Assembly (NCBI GenBank): GCA_002730875.1
Contig: PCBI01000005.1
Span: 124,001 to 188,000 of the forward strand
DNA: 64,000 nt
Reading direction: 5' to 3'
From: Spirochaetaceae bacterium
Lineage (GTDB): Bacteria > Spirochaetota > Leptospiria > Leptospirales > Leptonemataceae
In this document: one piece after another, positions 17,145 to 26,102 of the stretch
Layout of the letters: every line of letters starts with the position of its first letter
Numbering within the stretch: position 1 is the stretch's first letter
Program-made: the position numbers and the translations under genes
The notes under the pieces: generated by a model
What the model was told of the DNA's origin: nothing
Database searches by the model: none
The model's input: the letters and a program-made list of their open reading frames with translations, nothing else

Positions 17145-17495
17145 ATGAAACTGAAACTACTGGGAGTCCTGTTTGGCCTCGCATTTCTGCCTGTTGCGGC
17201 ATTCGCGGATACTTCAATCTATTTCTGCGAAGAAACTGGCGCTTATGGCGCAAGCTGGGGACAACCAAACAACCATGCTGTAGCACAATCTCAGTGTGAG
17301 AAATACGGTGGAACGGCCTGCGCTGAACTGATCAGCTGCGATACTGGCTTCGCCGCTATTGCTACTAGCAACAACCAGGTAATCGGAGCCTCCTGTGGCG
17401 CTGGAAACCAGGGAGCCGCTAACAAAGCTGCTCTGGAAGCCTGCCGTGATAGCGGCGGAACCGGCTGTGCAATCAAGCACAAGTGGAGAGGCTAA
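17145..17495 (+). CDS. small secreted DUF4189-like protein
   Basis: A 116-residue exported protein. Residues 1-21 form a signal peptide ending A-A-F-A, with cleavage before D-T-S. The mature part has two related halves: Y-G-A-S-W-G-x-x-x-x-x-A-V-A-x-x-x-C...G-G-T-A-C and the second G-F-A-A-I-A...A-A-L-E-A-C...G-G-T-G-C. These match the DUF4189 pattern of paired Gly-Ala strands and cysteines. Seven cysteines in the mature chain suggest disulfides in the periplasm. A strong GGGGAG site precedes the ATG and a terminator follows, so it looks monocistronic and well expressed. No function is known. Confidence 0.75.
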   Translation: MKLKLLGVLFGLAFLPVAAFADTSIYFCEETGAYGASWGQPNNHAVAQSQCEKYGGTACAELISCDTGFAAIATSNNQVIGASCGAGNQGAANKAALEACRDSGGTGCAIKHKWRG

Positions 17496-17557
17496 TACAC
17501 AGAGACCAATAGACTTCCCGCGGGCTACCCCGGTAGCTACAGGGAGATCTCAACACG

Positions 17558-17586
17558 GGCCGGCCTGAAAAGGTCGGCCTTTATTG
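17558..17586 (+). terminator. rho-independent terminator after the DUF4189-like gene
   Basis: GGCCGGCCT, loop GAAA, AGGTCGGCC, followed by TTTATT. The 9-bp stem has a single G-T wobble. It lies 63 bases after the stop codon. Confidence 0.8.
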
Positions 17587-17645
17587 TTCAAGGGAGCCCT
17601 CGCATCAGAGAACATAAATTAAGCGCCTCAAAGGGCGTCGCCAGG

Positions 17646-18524
17646 TCAATCCGAGGGAGTGTTTTCCAGATATTTTTCGACCATATGCACGTATTCCGGG
17701 CCAGCCCGACGCGGCCTGCGTCTGGAGAGGCTAACAATTAGCTGTTCTTCGATGTTGCTCATTAGCAATTCGCCGTCTGCATCCACGACATCGCTTCTAA
17801 GAAAGCAACGGATTTTCTCTATCCGATCCACCCAGGTATGTACCTTGAGAACTTCCCCGGCACGCGGCTGGCGGTATATGCGAAACGTTCCCGATGTGAA
17901 AAAAGTGACGGTATCCATTTCCAGAATACGCTTTTGATCCAGTCCTATTTCATGCGAAAAGCCCCAGCGCCCTTCTTCGATGAAACGCCAGAAAGAGGCG
18001 GGCGGGTAATCGAAAAACGGAGTTCGCTCGGAATACTGCGCCACTACCTCGGTTTCTACCGCGCTGGCTTTCTTGCGCGAAGGAAAATCATGGGGTAATT
18101 GCTCGATGACGGTTTGCGGGTTAATACCCGACTCGGTCCCCTGGAGCGCCCCGGCGGAAAGCGAAAATGCGCAGATGTCCTGGGGATCCTTGAGTTGGGT
18201 TTCCGTAGCTATCTTGCAGGCCACTGCGCCGTCCGACTGAAGTATTTCTTGATACCAGTACTGCCGTCCATCGCCGCACTGCAGATAAGTGATTACTTCC
18301 AGATCTGCTCCGGGCATCTGCTCTTTGCTAAAGGAACAATGGGTCAGCACCGTATCAAGGCTTTGCTGCGACTCAAGCATGCTTTCCAGCGAGTATCCAA
18401 GCTCGCCCATGGTCCGCATACGGCCCTCCCAGGCGAAAGCTTCATAAGTTCTGCTGGTGACGTGACGCTGCGTATCCAGATCGAACATTCGGGGACTGGT
18501 ATGGAACCTGTGTTTATAAGTCAT
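17646..18524 (-). CDS. double-hotdog acyl-CoA/acyl-ACP thioesterase
   Basis: A 292-residue protein with two hotdog domains, like 4-hydroxybenzoyl-CoA or FatA/B-type thioesterases. The first half carries the family's F-D-L-D-T-Q-R-H-V-T-S-R-T-Y near residue 14, where the Asp is typically catalytic. The second half begins around 155 with a similar strand-helix pattern including G-F-S-H-E-I-G-L-D. It would release fatty acids or other acids from CoA or ACP. ATG 18524 has AGGGG five bases upstream. The acyl-CoA ligases and bile-acid-type symporter lie just upstream on the same strand, in keeping with a lipid context. Confidence 0.8.
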   Translation of the reverse strand: MTYKHRFHTSPRMFDLDTQRHVTSRTYEAFAWEGRMRTMGELGYSLESMLESQQSLDTVLTHCSFSKEQMPGADLEVITYLQCGDGRQYWYQEILQSDGAVACKIATETQLKDPQDICAFSLSAGALQGTESGINPQTVIEQLPHDFPSRKKASAVETEVVAQYSERTPFFDYPPASFWRFIEEGRWGFSHEIGLDQKRILEMDTVTFFTSGTFRIYRQPRAGEVLKVHTWVDRIEKIRCFLRSDVVDADGELLMSNIEEQLIVSLSRRRPRRAGPEYVHMVEKYLENTPSD

Positions 18525-18581
18525 AGTTACCCCCTGAAGACCGACCAGGCCGGACGGTGAATTTACAATGCTCGCGAACGA

Positions 18582-19118
18582 CTATTTCCATTCCCAATCT
18601 GGCTCCCGGCTGAATCTGGCTTCGCTTTTTTCCAGCAGCGCTTCAATAAAGGGATCAAGCTCATCGCCCAGGTGCTTTACAGGAAGGGTAACTGCCTGGC
18701 CGGACGAAAGCATGATCATCGTATAGCCCGGAATCTGAACGATGGTTTCTATTTGATCCAGCTTCACTTTTGACTCGGCAGTATGGTCCTGAAGTAGCAG
18801 GACTCCGTTTAGACCTACGCTTACCTTTTTACTGGTCAAACCGGACAGGGCTTCCTCAACATGCTTCTCATAATGTCTGCGATAGTACCAGGCCGAATAC
18901 ATGGGATAGGCCAGAAACCAGACCAGGCCCAGACACATCAGGATTGCGGCCCCGGCATACATCTGCAAAAAGATATAGGATCCGCTCAGAGCCACGGCCA
19001 CAATGGCAACAAGCCATCGAGCCCGTTTTCTCTGCATGGAAATCCGCGGCGATCTGGACGCAACATAAAGCTGATAGGTCAGTAGCGCATCCTTTTCCAT
19101 TGTATATTCTAGCTTCAT
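18582..19118 (-). CDS. YcxB-like membrane protein
   Basis: A 178-residue protein with two closely spaced transmembrane segments (about 35-75) and a C-terminal cytosolic region that matches the YcxB-like domain: a strand-rich segment with V-x-L-x-Q-I-E-T-I-V near 125 and I-M-L-S-S-G-Q-A near 140, ending with a helix. AGGAAA precedes the ATG. It lies 57 bases upstream of the thioesterase start and may share its transcript. The family has no established function. Confidence 0.7.
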   Translation of the reverse strand: MKLEYTMEKDALLTYQLYVASRSPRISMQRKRARWLVAIVAVALSGSYIFLQMYAGAAILMCLGLVWFLAYPMYSAWYYRRHYEKHVEEALSGLTSKKVSVGLNGVLLLQDHTAESKVKLDQIETIVQIPGYTMIMLSSGQAVTLPVKHLGDELDPFIEALLEKSEARFSREPDWEWK

Positions 19119-19194
19119 AGAGTGTTTCCTGTGGCCCGGGTAATCCTACAAACAGTTTCAATGGCCGAATAGACTGTAAACTAGATAAAGCAAT

Positions 19195-19229
19195 CCGAAA
19201 AAAGAGAAAAGCCCGGCGCACACCGGGCT
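19195..19229 (-). terminator. rho-independent terminator after the bile-acid-type symporter gene
   Basis: On the minus strand AGCCCGG, a six-base loop, CCGGGCT (19210-19229) then TTTTCTCTTTTTT. It ends the transcript coming from 19323-20324 and precedes the YcxB-like gene. Confidence 0.8.
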
Positions 19230-19322
19230 TCAAGGTTGGGCGAGGTTCTGTAAGGCCTCGTAGGGGACCGCTTTTCGGGCTGTCCCGGCAATAGGATGTA
19301 AGAAGTACGAACTCTCTAACTG

Positions 19323-20324
19323 CTAGCTCTTCAGGGGCACCCAGTGCTCGCCAAAAAGCCGCTTCTGCACCTCTCCATTTTCGTAGATCTCATGATCGAG
19401 CTTGCCTATACGTCGATAGAACATAGTCACGAAGGACGAAGTGATCACGATGAAGAACGAATAAAGGATAGGCAGCCAGAGCATACCGGCTAACAGCTGA
19501 GCCGAATCGGCAAAGCTGAAAGTCACGATACCTACGGCCAGAGGACCGTTCTGGATGCCCGTTTCCAGCGAAACCGTGCGTCGGTGCCGCTTATCCAATC
19601 GCAGTGCAGCGGAAAGGAAGTAGCCAAATAGCATGCCTCCCAGACCTACGCCGATGGCCGCTATATAGGTAGGCCAGGTGGTTTCAGCCATCAGGCATCG
19701 CTTGTAGCCGTCGCCCAGAAACGTTCCTACGAGGAAAAGAATTACAATGATTCCCATGAAGCTGGCAGTATCCTCCGCCGCCTTGGCCCAGCCCGGAGAA
19801 TATTTGCGAAGAACCATACCCAGAACCACAGGGAGAAGAACGGCCACAAGGCTCACAATGATCTTTGCAGTGGGAATAGCAAATTCGCCATCGCCGGGCA
19901 GCTCAATCTGGCTCGCAAATCGCGCGCCATAGCTGTCCAGGATGAGCGGTGTCATAACCACGGCGGCAATCGTAGAGAAGGTGGTCATGGTGATGGACAG
20001 CGCCACATCGCCACGGGAGAAGTAGGCAAACATGTTGGATGTGGTACCCGCCGGTAGCGAACCCACAAGAATCAACGCAATGGCCAGCATGGGGTCCAGT
20101 TCCAGCCAGATGGCCAGGCCCAGGGCCACAAGAGGCATCACGCCAAACTGAGAGGCAAAACCGATCAATACTCCTTTTGGATCTTTCGTGAAGTATTTGA
20201 AGTTTTGAAATGTTAGGCCGGAGCCCATACCGAACATAATCACAAGAATCATTATACCCAGCAGAGCTTCCTGCAGCGGATTAATCATCTGGTAATCCGC
20301 GGGTATATTGCATGCTTCCATCAT
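19323..20324 (-). CDS. bile acid:sodium symporter family transporter
   Basis: A 333-residue membrane transporter of the SBF (BASS/ASBT) family, with about nine to ten hydrophobic segments. The family signature G-S-L-P-A-G-T-T-S-N-M near residue 87 and the E-T-G-I-Q-N block near 240 are present; these crossing-helix motifs hold the Na+ sites. Family members import bile salts, pantothenate, pyruvate or other organic anions. A strong AAAGGAGA site precedes the ATG at 20324. It follows two acyl-CoA ligase genes on the same strand (161-base gap). Import of a steroid- or carboxylate-like compound that is then activated to CoA is an attractive inference, not shown. Confidence 0.88.
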   Translation of the reverse strand: MMEACNIPADYQMINPLQEALLGIMILVIMFGMGSGLTFQNFKYFTKDPKGVLIGFASQFGVMPLVALGLAIWLELDPMLAIALILVGSLPAGTTSNMFAYFSRGDVALSITMTTFSTIAAVVMTPLILDSYGARFASQIELPGDGEFAIPTAKIIVSLVAVLLPVVLGMVLRKYSPGWAKAAEDTASFMGIIVILFLVGTFLGDGYKRCLMAETTWPTYIAAIGVGLGGMLFGYFLSAALRLDKRHRRTVSLETGIQNGPLAVGIVTFSFADSAQLLAGMLWLPILYSFFIVITSSFVTMFYRRIGKLDHEIYENGEVQKRLFGEHWVPLKS

Positions 20325-20361
20325 AGGACTGATCTCCTTTCGCAGAACTAAACTATTTCAA

Positions 20362-20390
20362 CAGGAGGCAGGAAACGATGTCGCCTCCTG
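20362..20390. promoter_or_regulatory. hairpin upstream of the bile-acid-type symporter gene
   Basis: CAGGAGGC (20362-20369) and GCCTCCTG (20383-20390) form a perfect 8-bp stem. A T-run follows on the plus strand only, where no gene is upstream. On the minus (transcribed) strand it sits in the ligase-symporter gap about 38 bases before the symporter ATG, where it could act as a leader structure or weak attenuator. Confidence 0.4.
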
Positions 20391-20485
20391 CCACGTTTTT
20401 TTGTGGAATTGCCGCAGCCCGGTTGCCCGTCCGTTCTAAAAAACGGTTCCGGGAAGGCCAGGCTGTGGAATCCGCCTAAACTATA

Positions 20486-22423
20486 CTATTTTGCCGCTTT
20501 GCTTTTCTCCGAAGGCGTGCGGCCATAAATCTCATCGATCAGATGCTGATACTTTTCGGTAATCACATGACGACGAAGAGAGAGCTTCGCGGTGAGTTCA
20601 TCCGCCGCTTCAAAGGTCTTGGGCACCAGACGGAAATCTGTAACGCGCTCAAAGCTTTTGAATCCGTTCTCGGAGGAGATCTCTTGCTTGATGGCCCTGG
20701 CAACTTCCTTCTCTACATCGGGATGTTCGGCCAACTCGGCTACACTCAAAGACTCGTAGCCCAGAGACTTGAATCCTTCGATAGAGGGAACAATCAAAGC
20801 CCCCAGACTCTTCTCGTCCTGGCCCACTACCATTACGTGGTCAATAAGCGGAGACTGCAGCAGTCGGTTTTCAATTGGGACCGGCTCCACGTTTTCGCCG
20901 CTGGCAAGAACGATTGTATCCTTCGAACGTCCCAGGATCTTTACGCAATCGTTAAAGGTCATCATGCCAATGTCGCCGGTATTCATCCAGCCATCCTTCA
21001 TGACCTTGTCCGTTGCTTCCTGATTCTTGTAGTAGCCACGCATAACAATGGGGCCCTTTACGTGGATTTCGCCACGCAGTCCGCGACCGTTGTACTTGTT
21101 CTTCGGATTTGGATACAGGACTTCGCCGTGGTTCAGATCCACGATGCGAATCTCCACGCCTTCCAAAACCGGGCCTACCGTTTCAATCACCAGTTTTTTC
21201 ACCGTACGAGCCGTAATAGGACCGGCGGTTTCGGTCATACCGTAGCCTTCCAAAACGGGGATGCCAACGTAGGTAAAGAACTGATCCACGTGTCGCGGTA
21301 GCGCGCCGCCCCCGGAAATGGTAGCCTTCAAGCTGGCCCCGGCAGCCTGGCGAATCCTTTCCAGAACGGCCACGTTGAAGAAGCCATAAAGCGGAGTTAC
21401 CAGAAGCCAGCGCACCAGGTGTAGAACCCATCCAAGGGCAAACAGTAACGGATTGGGTTTATGCAGATGAAGCTTTCGGTTCTGCAAATAAAACATTGAG
21501 TTCTTGTAGATCTCTGCCAGACCGTAACCTGTGTGAAAAAGGAATCTTCGCACCGGATGAGCCGCCTGAGCATTGTCCAGGATTCGCATGTACAGCACTT
21601 CCCAGAGCCTGGGCGCTGATCCCATGAAAGTGGGCTGAACATTCTTCAAATCGTCGCCCAGCATTCGAATACTGGAATAATACGTGGAGCAGCCCTTTGC
21701 GATGGAAAACATTTCCAGGGCCCGCTCAAAGATATGCCATACAGGCAGAATACTCAGCGCACGGTCGTGGGGACCCAGGTCCACCGGAATGCAATCAATC
21801 ATGTACATGATGTTGCTGTGCTGCAGCATCACGCCTTTGGGCGCGCCGGTGGTTCCGGAGGTGTAAATAATCGTAGAAAGATCCTCGGGCTGAACCTGCT
21901 TCGCACGTTCTTCTGCCCGTCGATCCCCTTCGTTTCGCAGAGCTTTGCCTTTCTCGATGAGATCCTTCATATGAAGGACGCCCGCCGGAGCTTCCTGGTC
22001 GAAGTTCATCAGAATATATGTTTCTACGGCCGGCAATTCTGACTTGAGATTCTGGATTCGCTTCCAGATTTCTACGTTTTCTATGAAGCAGACTCGCACA
22101 TCGGCATGGGGCAGAATGTAGGTGATGTCCGAATCGGTTAGATCCGTTCCACGAGGAACATCAGCCGCCCCAACCAGCTGAATCCCGCAGTTGGCGATAA
22201 TCCATTCCAGTCGGTTGTCGGCAATGAGACCTACGTGCTCTCCTCGCTCCAGTCCCATATCAATCAGGGCGGTAGCCAGAGCAGCGCCCTCATCGTAAAC
22301 CTCGCCAAAGGTTGTGGGCTTCCACAATCGGGATTTCAGTCGCGTACCGAATCCAACGCGCTTTCCATGAACCTGGGCTGCTTTTGTAAACAGCTCCGCC
22401 GCAGTACCGGCTTTCACTTCCAT
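20486..22423 (-). CDS. long-chain fatty acid-CoA ligase (AMP-binding)
   Basis: A 645-residue adenylate-forming enzyme that activates long-chain fatty acids with ATP and CoA. The phosphate-binding loop reads I-I-Y-T-S-G-T-T-G-A-P-K-G near residue 188. G-Y-G-M-T-E-T-A-G near 395 is the adenine site, G-D-I-G-M near 477 and the hinge region G-R-S-K-D-T near 492 follow, and a K near the C-terminus completes the lid domain. It resembles the FadD15/AACS long-chain group. AGGAGA precedes the ATG. It starts 27 bases after the stop of a paralogous ligase, so the two are almost surely cotranscribed. Leptospira-type spirochaetes live on long-chain fatty acids, which fits two such enzymes. Confidence 0.93.
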   Translation of the reverse strand: MEVKAGTAAELFTKAAQVHGKRVGFGTRLKSRLWKPTTFGEVYDEGAALATALIDMGLERGEHVGLIADNRLEWIIANCGIQLVGAADVPRGTDLTDSDITYILPHADVRVCFIENVEIWKRIQNLKSELPAVETYILMNFDQEAPAGVLHMKDLIEKGKALRNEGDRRAEERAKQVQPEDLSTIIYTSGTTGAPKGVMLQHSNIMYMIDCIPVDLGPHDRALSILPVWHIFERALEMFSIAKGCSTYYSSIRMLGDDLKNVQPTFMGSAPRLWEVLYMRILDNAQAAHPVRRFLFHTGYGLAEIYKNSMFYLQNRKLHLHKPNPLLFALGWVLHLVRWLLVTPLYGFFNVAVLERIRQAAGASLKATISGGGALPRHVDQFFTYVGIPVLEGYGMTETAGPITARTVKKLVIETVGPVLEGVEIRIVDLNHGEVLYPNPKNKYNGRGLRGEIHVKGPIVMRGYYKNQEATDKVMKDGWMNTGDIGMMTFNDCVKILGRSKDTIVLASGENVEPVPIENRLLQSPLIDHVMVVGQDEKSLGALIVPSIEGFKSLGYESLSVAELAEHPDVEKEVARAIKQEISSENGFKSFERVTDFRLVPKTFEAADELTAKLSLRRHVITEKYQHLIDEIYGRTPSEKSKAAK

Positions 22424-22450
22424 TGAGTTTCTCCTATCTTTCTCTGCACT

Positions 22451-24358
22451 TTATGTATACAGCTCGTCTATCTGTTGCTTAAAATTCTCTTTGATGACCG
22501 GTCTTTTCATCTTCAATGTCCTGGTCATCTCAGTATCCTGATCGAACCCTCGGGGCGAAACGTAGAAACAGTTACCGGGAATCACCTCGAAAGACTTGAA
22601 ACCAGTGTCTTTGCTGATCAGTCGAGTAACTTCCTTCCTGAAAAGATCCCGCACCGGCTTACTGGCATCCCACAACTCGGTGCTCTCCGGGGCGTCTGAA
22701 CCCAGGGCTCCCCTTACGTTTTCGTAGGCGGGGACAATTATCGCTCCCAGGGTCTTCTTATCGTCCCCCACAACCATTACCTGATCGATAAATTCGGACT
22801 GCAACAGTTTGTCTTCGATAGGTACCGGTTCGATGTTCTCCCCGCCAGCCAGAGCAATTGTATCCTTGGCCCGGCCGGCAAACATCAATTCCCCTCGCCA
22901 GTTGAGAGTCATCAAATCGCCGGTATCGAAGAATCCGTCCTTATCAAATACTACATCATTTAACTGCGGGCGCTTGTAATAGCCCATAAGAATTTGCTCG
23001 CTTTTTACCCACAGCGTGCCTTTGGCGCCAGGGACCGAAGTGACTTCTTTGCCGGTGTCGTCCTTGAGCTTGATTTCGTAACCGGCCAATGGAACCCCCA
23101 CCGTTCCCGGCGTGGGCTTTTGCTCGGTTCGGGAAGAAATCACGGCGCTGGTTTCGGTCATTCCGTACCCTTCTAGCACCATAATGCCTATGGCTGAAAG
23201 GAAACGGTCTACCACGCCGGGAAGAGCTGATCCGCCGGATACGGAGACCCTGAGCCGTCCCCCCAGAGCCTGTCGGATGGGCGCAAAAATTTTCATCGAA
23301 AGCGCCTTGAGCGGAGAAAGCAGAATCAGAACGATCAAAGCGTAAAACCGATAGAAGAAACTAAGGACAAAGTTACGTTTCTTTACCTGATAGTCAAAAT
23401 TCATCAGAATCGAGCGGTACTTGAACCAGGTAGCTCCTACGGATAAGAAGAAATTGAATACCTTCTGCTTACCGGCGGACTCCTTTTTGATTTTTCCGAT
23501 GATTCCGTTATATATGGATTCCCAGATTCGAGGAACGGAAGGAAAAATAGTAGGACGGATTTCTTTCAGGTCTTCGCGAAGCACGTTTATGTCGCTTACT
23601 GTGAATTCCATTCCTTTGTAAGCCAGGGCGTATTCGGCGGCCCGCTCAAAAGCATGCCAGGGCGGAAGAAGGCTCACTGCAACGTCGTCGCTTTTGAATC
23701 CGGTTCTTTTCAGCGTGGTGAGGATTGCATAGATCCATCCCGACTGCGAAAGCATAACCCCTTTGGGCTCCCCCGTCGTACCGCTGGTGTAGATCAGGGT
23801 TGCCAGGGCTTTCGGATCCGTCGCCCCTACCGTTCGGGAAACCAGGGCCGCATCCTTTGACAAAGCTACGCGACCCTTCTCGGCCAGATCGCCCAGGGTA
23901 TGCGACCCGCTGGCCAATTCCAGGTTGTCCTCTTCCATGTAGTAGATCGTCTTTACGGTAGGGATCTTATCGGACATGGATTTTAGTCGTTCCATGTCCT
24001 TTTTCTTTTGAACGATTGCAAAGTTAGCTTCGGAATGATTGGCTATATAGGAGATGTCTTCGTCGGTAACATCGGTGCCCCGGGGAACGCTTACCGCCCC
24101 TGCCCCGGTAATGGCCGCATCGGTGACGAGCCAATAGGAGGATGTATCGCAAAGGAAAAGAACCCGGTCCCCGGTTTTAAGTCCTACCTGCAGCAGTCCG
24201 GCCACAAGCTGATCGCATAGCTCCTTCAGTTGTCGGTAGGTACGACCGCGAATCTTTCCATCCGGCATTCTTCGCTTGAACGTTTCTTTGTCTGGTTGCT
24301 GACTGGCAGCAAGTTCCAGGATTCCGTAGAATGTCTTTGGTGTGGAATCGGAATTCAT
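22451..24358 (-). CDS. long-chain fatty acid-CoA ligase, tandem paralogue
   Basis: A 635-residue adenylate-forming enzyme closely related to its downstream neighbour. The P-loop L-I-Y-T-S-G-T-T-G-E-P-K-G near 190, G-Y-G-M-T-E-T-S-A near 400, the T-G-D-L-M strand and the hinge G-R-A-K-D-T near 495 are all intact. A hydrophobic stretch around 330-350 may dip into the membrane. It is the first gene of the ligase-ligase-(symporter) run. No clear Shine-Dalgarno is seen before ATG 24358. The two paralogues differ most in the region following the P-loop, so they may prefer different acyl chains. Confidence 0.93.
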   Translation of the reverse strand: MNSDSTPKTFYGILELAASQQPDKETFKRRMPDGKIRGRTYRQLKELCDQLVAGLLQVGLKTGDRVLFLCDTSSYWLVTDAAITGAGAVSVPRGTDVTDEDISYIANHSEANFAIVQKKKDMERLKSMSDKIPTVKTIYYMEEDNLELASGSHTLGDLAEKGRVALSKDAALVSRTVGATDPKALATLIYTSGTTGEPKGVMLSQSGWIYAILTTLKRTGFKSDDVAVSLLPPWHAFERAAEYALAYKGMEFTVSDINVLREDLKEIRPTIFPSVPRIWESIYNGIIGKIKKESAGKQKVFNFFLSVGATWFKYRSILMNFDYQVKKRNFVLSFFYRFYALIVLILLSPLKALSMKIFAPIRQALGGRLRVSVSGGSALPGVVDRFLSAIGIMVLEGYGMTETSAVISSRTEQKPTPGTVGVPLAGYEIKLKDDTGKEVTSVPGAKGTLWVKSEQILMGYYKRPQLNDVVFDKDGFFDTGDLMTLNWRGELMFAGRAKDTIALAGGENIEPVPIEDKLLQSEFIDQVMVVGDDKKTLGAIIVPAYENVRGALGSDAPESTELWDASKPVRDLFRKEVTRLISKDTGFKSFEVIPGNCFYVSPRGFDQDTEMTRTLKMKRPVIKENFKQQIDELYT

Positions 24359-24607
24359 TCAGTGCATTTTAGGTATCCACAGGCGTGGGCAAGCAGATTT
24401 TCAATCCGTACTGCTGAACCTGAAAAATACTTCCGGTGGCAAGTGGGCAAGCATCGGCCCCGGACTGCGGCCGGGTCCCCGGCGGCGGGTAACTCCAGGC
24501 GGCTCCAGGCAAACGATTCCAGTTCTACCAGCGAAGAAAACCCCGCGAGAAAAACACATATATAGGAAACCATTGCCTGAATGTGATCGAAGTTATACCC
24601 AGGAGAG

Positions 24608-24626
24608 GTATCGCGCATGGCGATAC
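24608..24626. promoter_or_regulatory. perfect inverted repeat upstream of the thioredoxin gene
   Basis: GTATCGC, five bases, GCGATAC form a 7-bp perfect stem 36 bases before the thioredoxin ATG. The loop contains an ATG that begins an in-frame N-terminal extension. It may be an operator or an mRNA leader hairpin. It lies in the 303-base gap between the divergent ligase operon and thioredoxin gene, where nothing else is evident. Confidence 0.4.
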
Positions 24627-24661
24627 GGAAAGGAGTAAATAGCAGTGAGAAGGAGCAAACT

Positions 24662-24973
24662 ATGAATCAGATGCCCAAATCCTTTGACGATTTACTGAAG
24701 AGTCATGATAAACCCATCCTGGTGGACTTCTGGGCGCCCTGGTGTGGACCATGCAGAATCGTGGCGCCGGTCCTCGAACAATTGGCTCAGGAGTGGAAAG
24801 GCAAAGTCACGATCATTAAGATCAATACCGACGAAAAGCCGGACATCGCTTCCCGATATCAAATAAGCGGTATCCCTACTTTAATAATGTTCAAAAACGG
24901 CCAGCCGGTGCATCGGATCTCAGGAGCGCTACCGCTGGAGCAGATGAAAGCGCAGTTTCAGAGTTTTGTTTGA
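24662..24973 (+). CDS. trxA: thioredoxin
   Basis: A 103-residue canonical thioredoxin. The active site W-C-G-P-C has Cys28 and Cys31, preceded by V-D-F-W-A-P. The buried Asp lies in the preceding strand and the cis-proline in I-S-G-I-P-T near 72. It reduces protein disulfides in the cytosol using thioredoxin reductase, which is not in the window. ATG 24662 is chosen for its AAGGAG site eight bases away; an in-frame ATG at 24617 would add a non-homologous 15-residue extension. The gene is transcribed alone, divergent from the acyl-CoA ligases. Confidence 0.95.
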   Translation: MNQMPKSFDDLLKSHDKPILVDFWAPWCGPCRIVAPVLEQLAQEWKGKVTIIKINTDEKPDIASRYQISGIPTLIMFKNGQPVHRISGALPLEQMKAQFQSFV

Positions 24974-25209
24974 GGATTGGATGGGCGTGGGGAGATTAAG
25001 CTGCGAGGCAGCCGGGTGCAGGTTTCGTAGCCTCGCGGACGCCCGGGTGCCGGCTTGGCTTGCCCCGGAGGACGCCCTGCCGCCGCTGAAGCGGGGCGGT
25101 TGGTCGGTGGGGCCCTGAGCCAGCTCATAATCTGTGCTACACTATTGCCGGGGGGCGTTTCCCAGGATTGCTGTACTCGAACCATTGACCAATCCTGTTC
25201 GCTCGAACT

Positions 25210-25992
25210 TCACCGGGCTCCCGTGATGTAGGTCCCCTCGTAATGCTTCAACTCGGGATCCGCTATCTGGGATATTTCAATACTGTCCGGGCGGGCCCCT
25301 GCACTCACGACAAACAATACGGCACCGTGATAATCTAGAGCCTGGCAAACAGCTTCGGTGCATTTCATATTAACCAGAGTATCCAGATCCCAGCCGTCCT
25401 CGGAACTGAGGCTGACCACGGCAAGGCTGTGCTGGAAGTTCGACCAGAATTCCAGCTCGCCCTTTCGATAAATTCGCATGGGTTGAATGAACGTGGGATT
25501 ATCATAGGAATCGTAAAAGTGATGCTTGGATTGGGGTTCTACTTTCTCCAATTCTCCGCTTTTCCAGCGAAACCACTGCCCCTGTCGCACGAACAGAACC
25601 TCATCGATGTTCACGGTTCCTGGCTTTTGCCAGGATCGACCCAGAGGATGATAATGAGATTGGTACGGAAAAGAGCGAAGATCGCAACCGTTCACCGATA
25701 CATAGATGTCGCCTAACCGGGGCTTGAACTCCACTTTGTCATGAGGGAAGCAGGAATCAGTATACCAGAGGACAAAGCCAATGAATGCATGTGAACCAGA
25801 GAAAGGCGGCCTTCTTTCTTTCGGACAGGATCTATTGGGATCATACTCGTGCGGAATCCTGCATTGTGCGCTTTTGCAGCCAGAAAGCAGCGCCGGCGAA
25901 GCCGCAAACAGCGCCAGGAGCAAGGCAACCGCATACGAAAACGATCTATGCCTGGGCGTTGCTCCGTGGATTTGAGATGCTCGATTCCTCAT
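25210..25992 (-). CDS. lipoprotein of unknown function
   Basis: A 260-residue exported lipoprotein. A long N-terminal signal peptide ends in the well-formed lipobox L-L-S-G-C (Cys39). The start 25992 has GGGGGAA six bases upstream; an ATG at 26019 is less well supported. The mature part has two short Cys-rich segments (C-R-I-P...S-C-P near 44-57, and C-T-E-A-V-C near the C-terminus) and many aromatic residues, suggesting a beta-rich, disulfide-stabilised periplasmic fold. I recognise no family. It stands downstream of a methyltransferase on the same strand, with a weak hairpin (26074-26099) between them. Confidence 0.7.
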   Translation of the reverse strand: MRNRASQIHGATPRHRSFSYAVALLLALFAASPALLSGCKSAQCRIPHEYDPNRSCPKERRPPFSGSHAFIGFVLWYTDSCFPHDKVEFKPRLGDIYVSVNGCDLRSFPYQSHYHPLGRSWQKPGTVNIDEVLFVRQGQWFRWKSGELEKVEPQSKHHFYDSYDNPTFIQPMRIYRKGELEFWSNFQHSLAVVSLSSEDGWDLDTLVNMKCTEAVCQALDYHGAVLFVVSAGARPDSIEISQIADPELKHYEGTYITGAR

Positions 25993-26073
25993 GAACCATT
26001 CCCCCGGTTTGCTACCCAATTGGTTCGCCGTAGCGGCTTACGACATCTCAGCCGTTAGTGGATGTGTAGATAA

Positions 26074-26099
26074 GTCAGGATCAGAATCAACCTCCTGAC
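26074..26099 (-). terminator. possible weak terminator after the methyltransferase gene
   Basis: GTCAGGA and TCCTGAC form a perfect 7-bp stem with a 12-base loop just after the stop codon at 26103; on the minus strand it is followed by TTATCT, only a poor U-tract. Confidence 0.4.
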
Positions 26100-26102
26100 G
26101 CC

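Noticed and set aside
20362..20403. Hairpin plus T-run as a plus-strand intrinsic terminator
   Set aside because: No plus-strand gene lies upstream; treated instead as a possible leader structure for the symporter gene.
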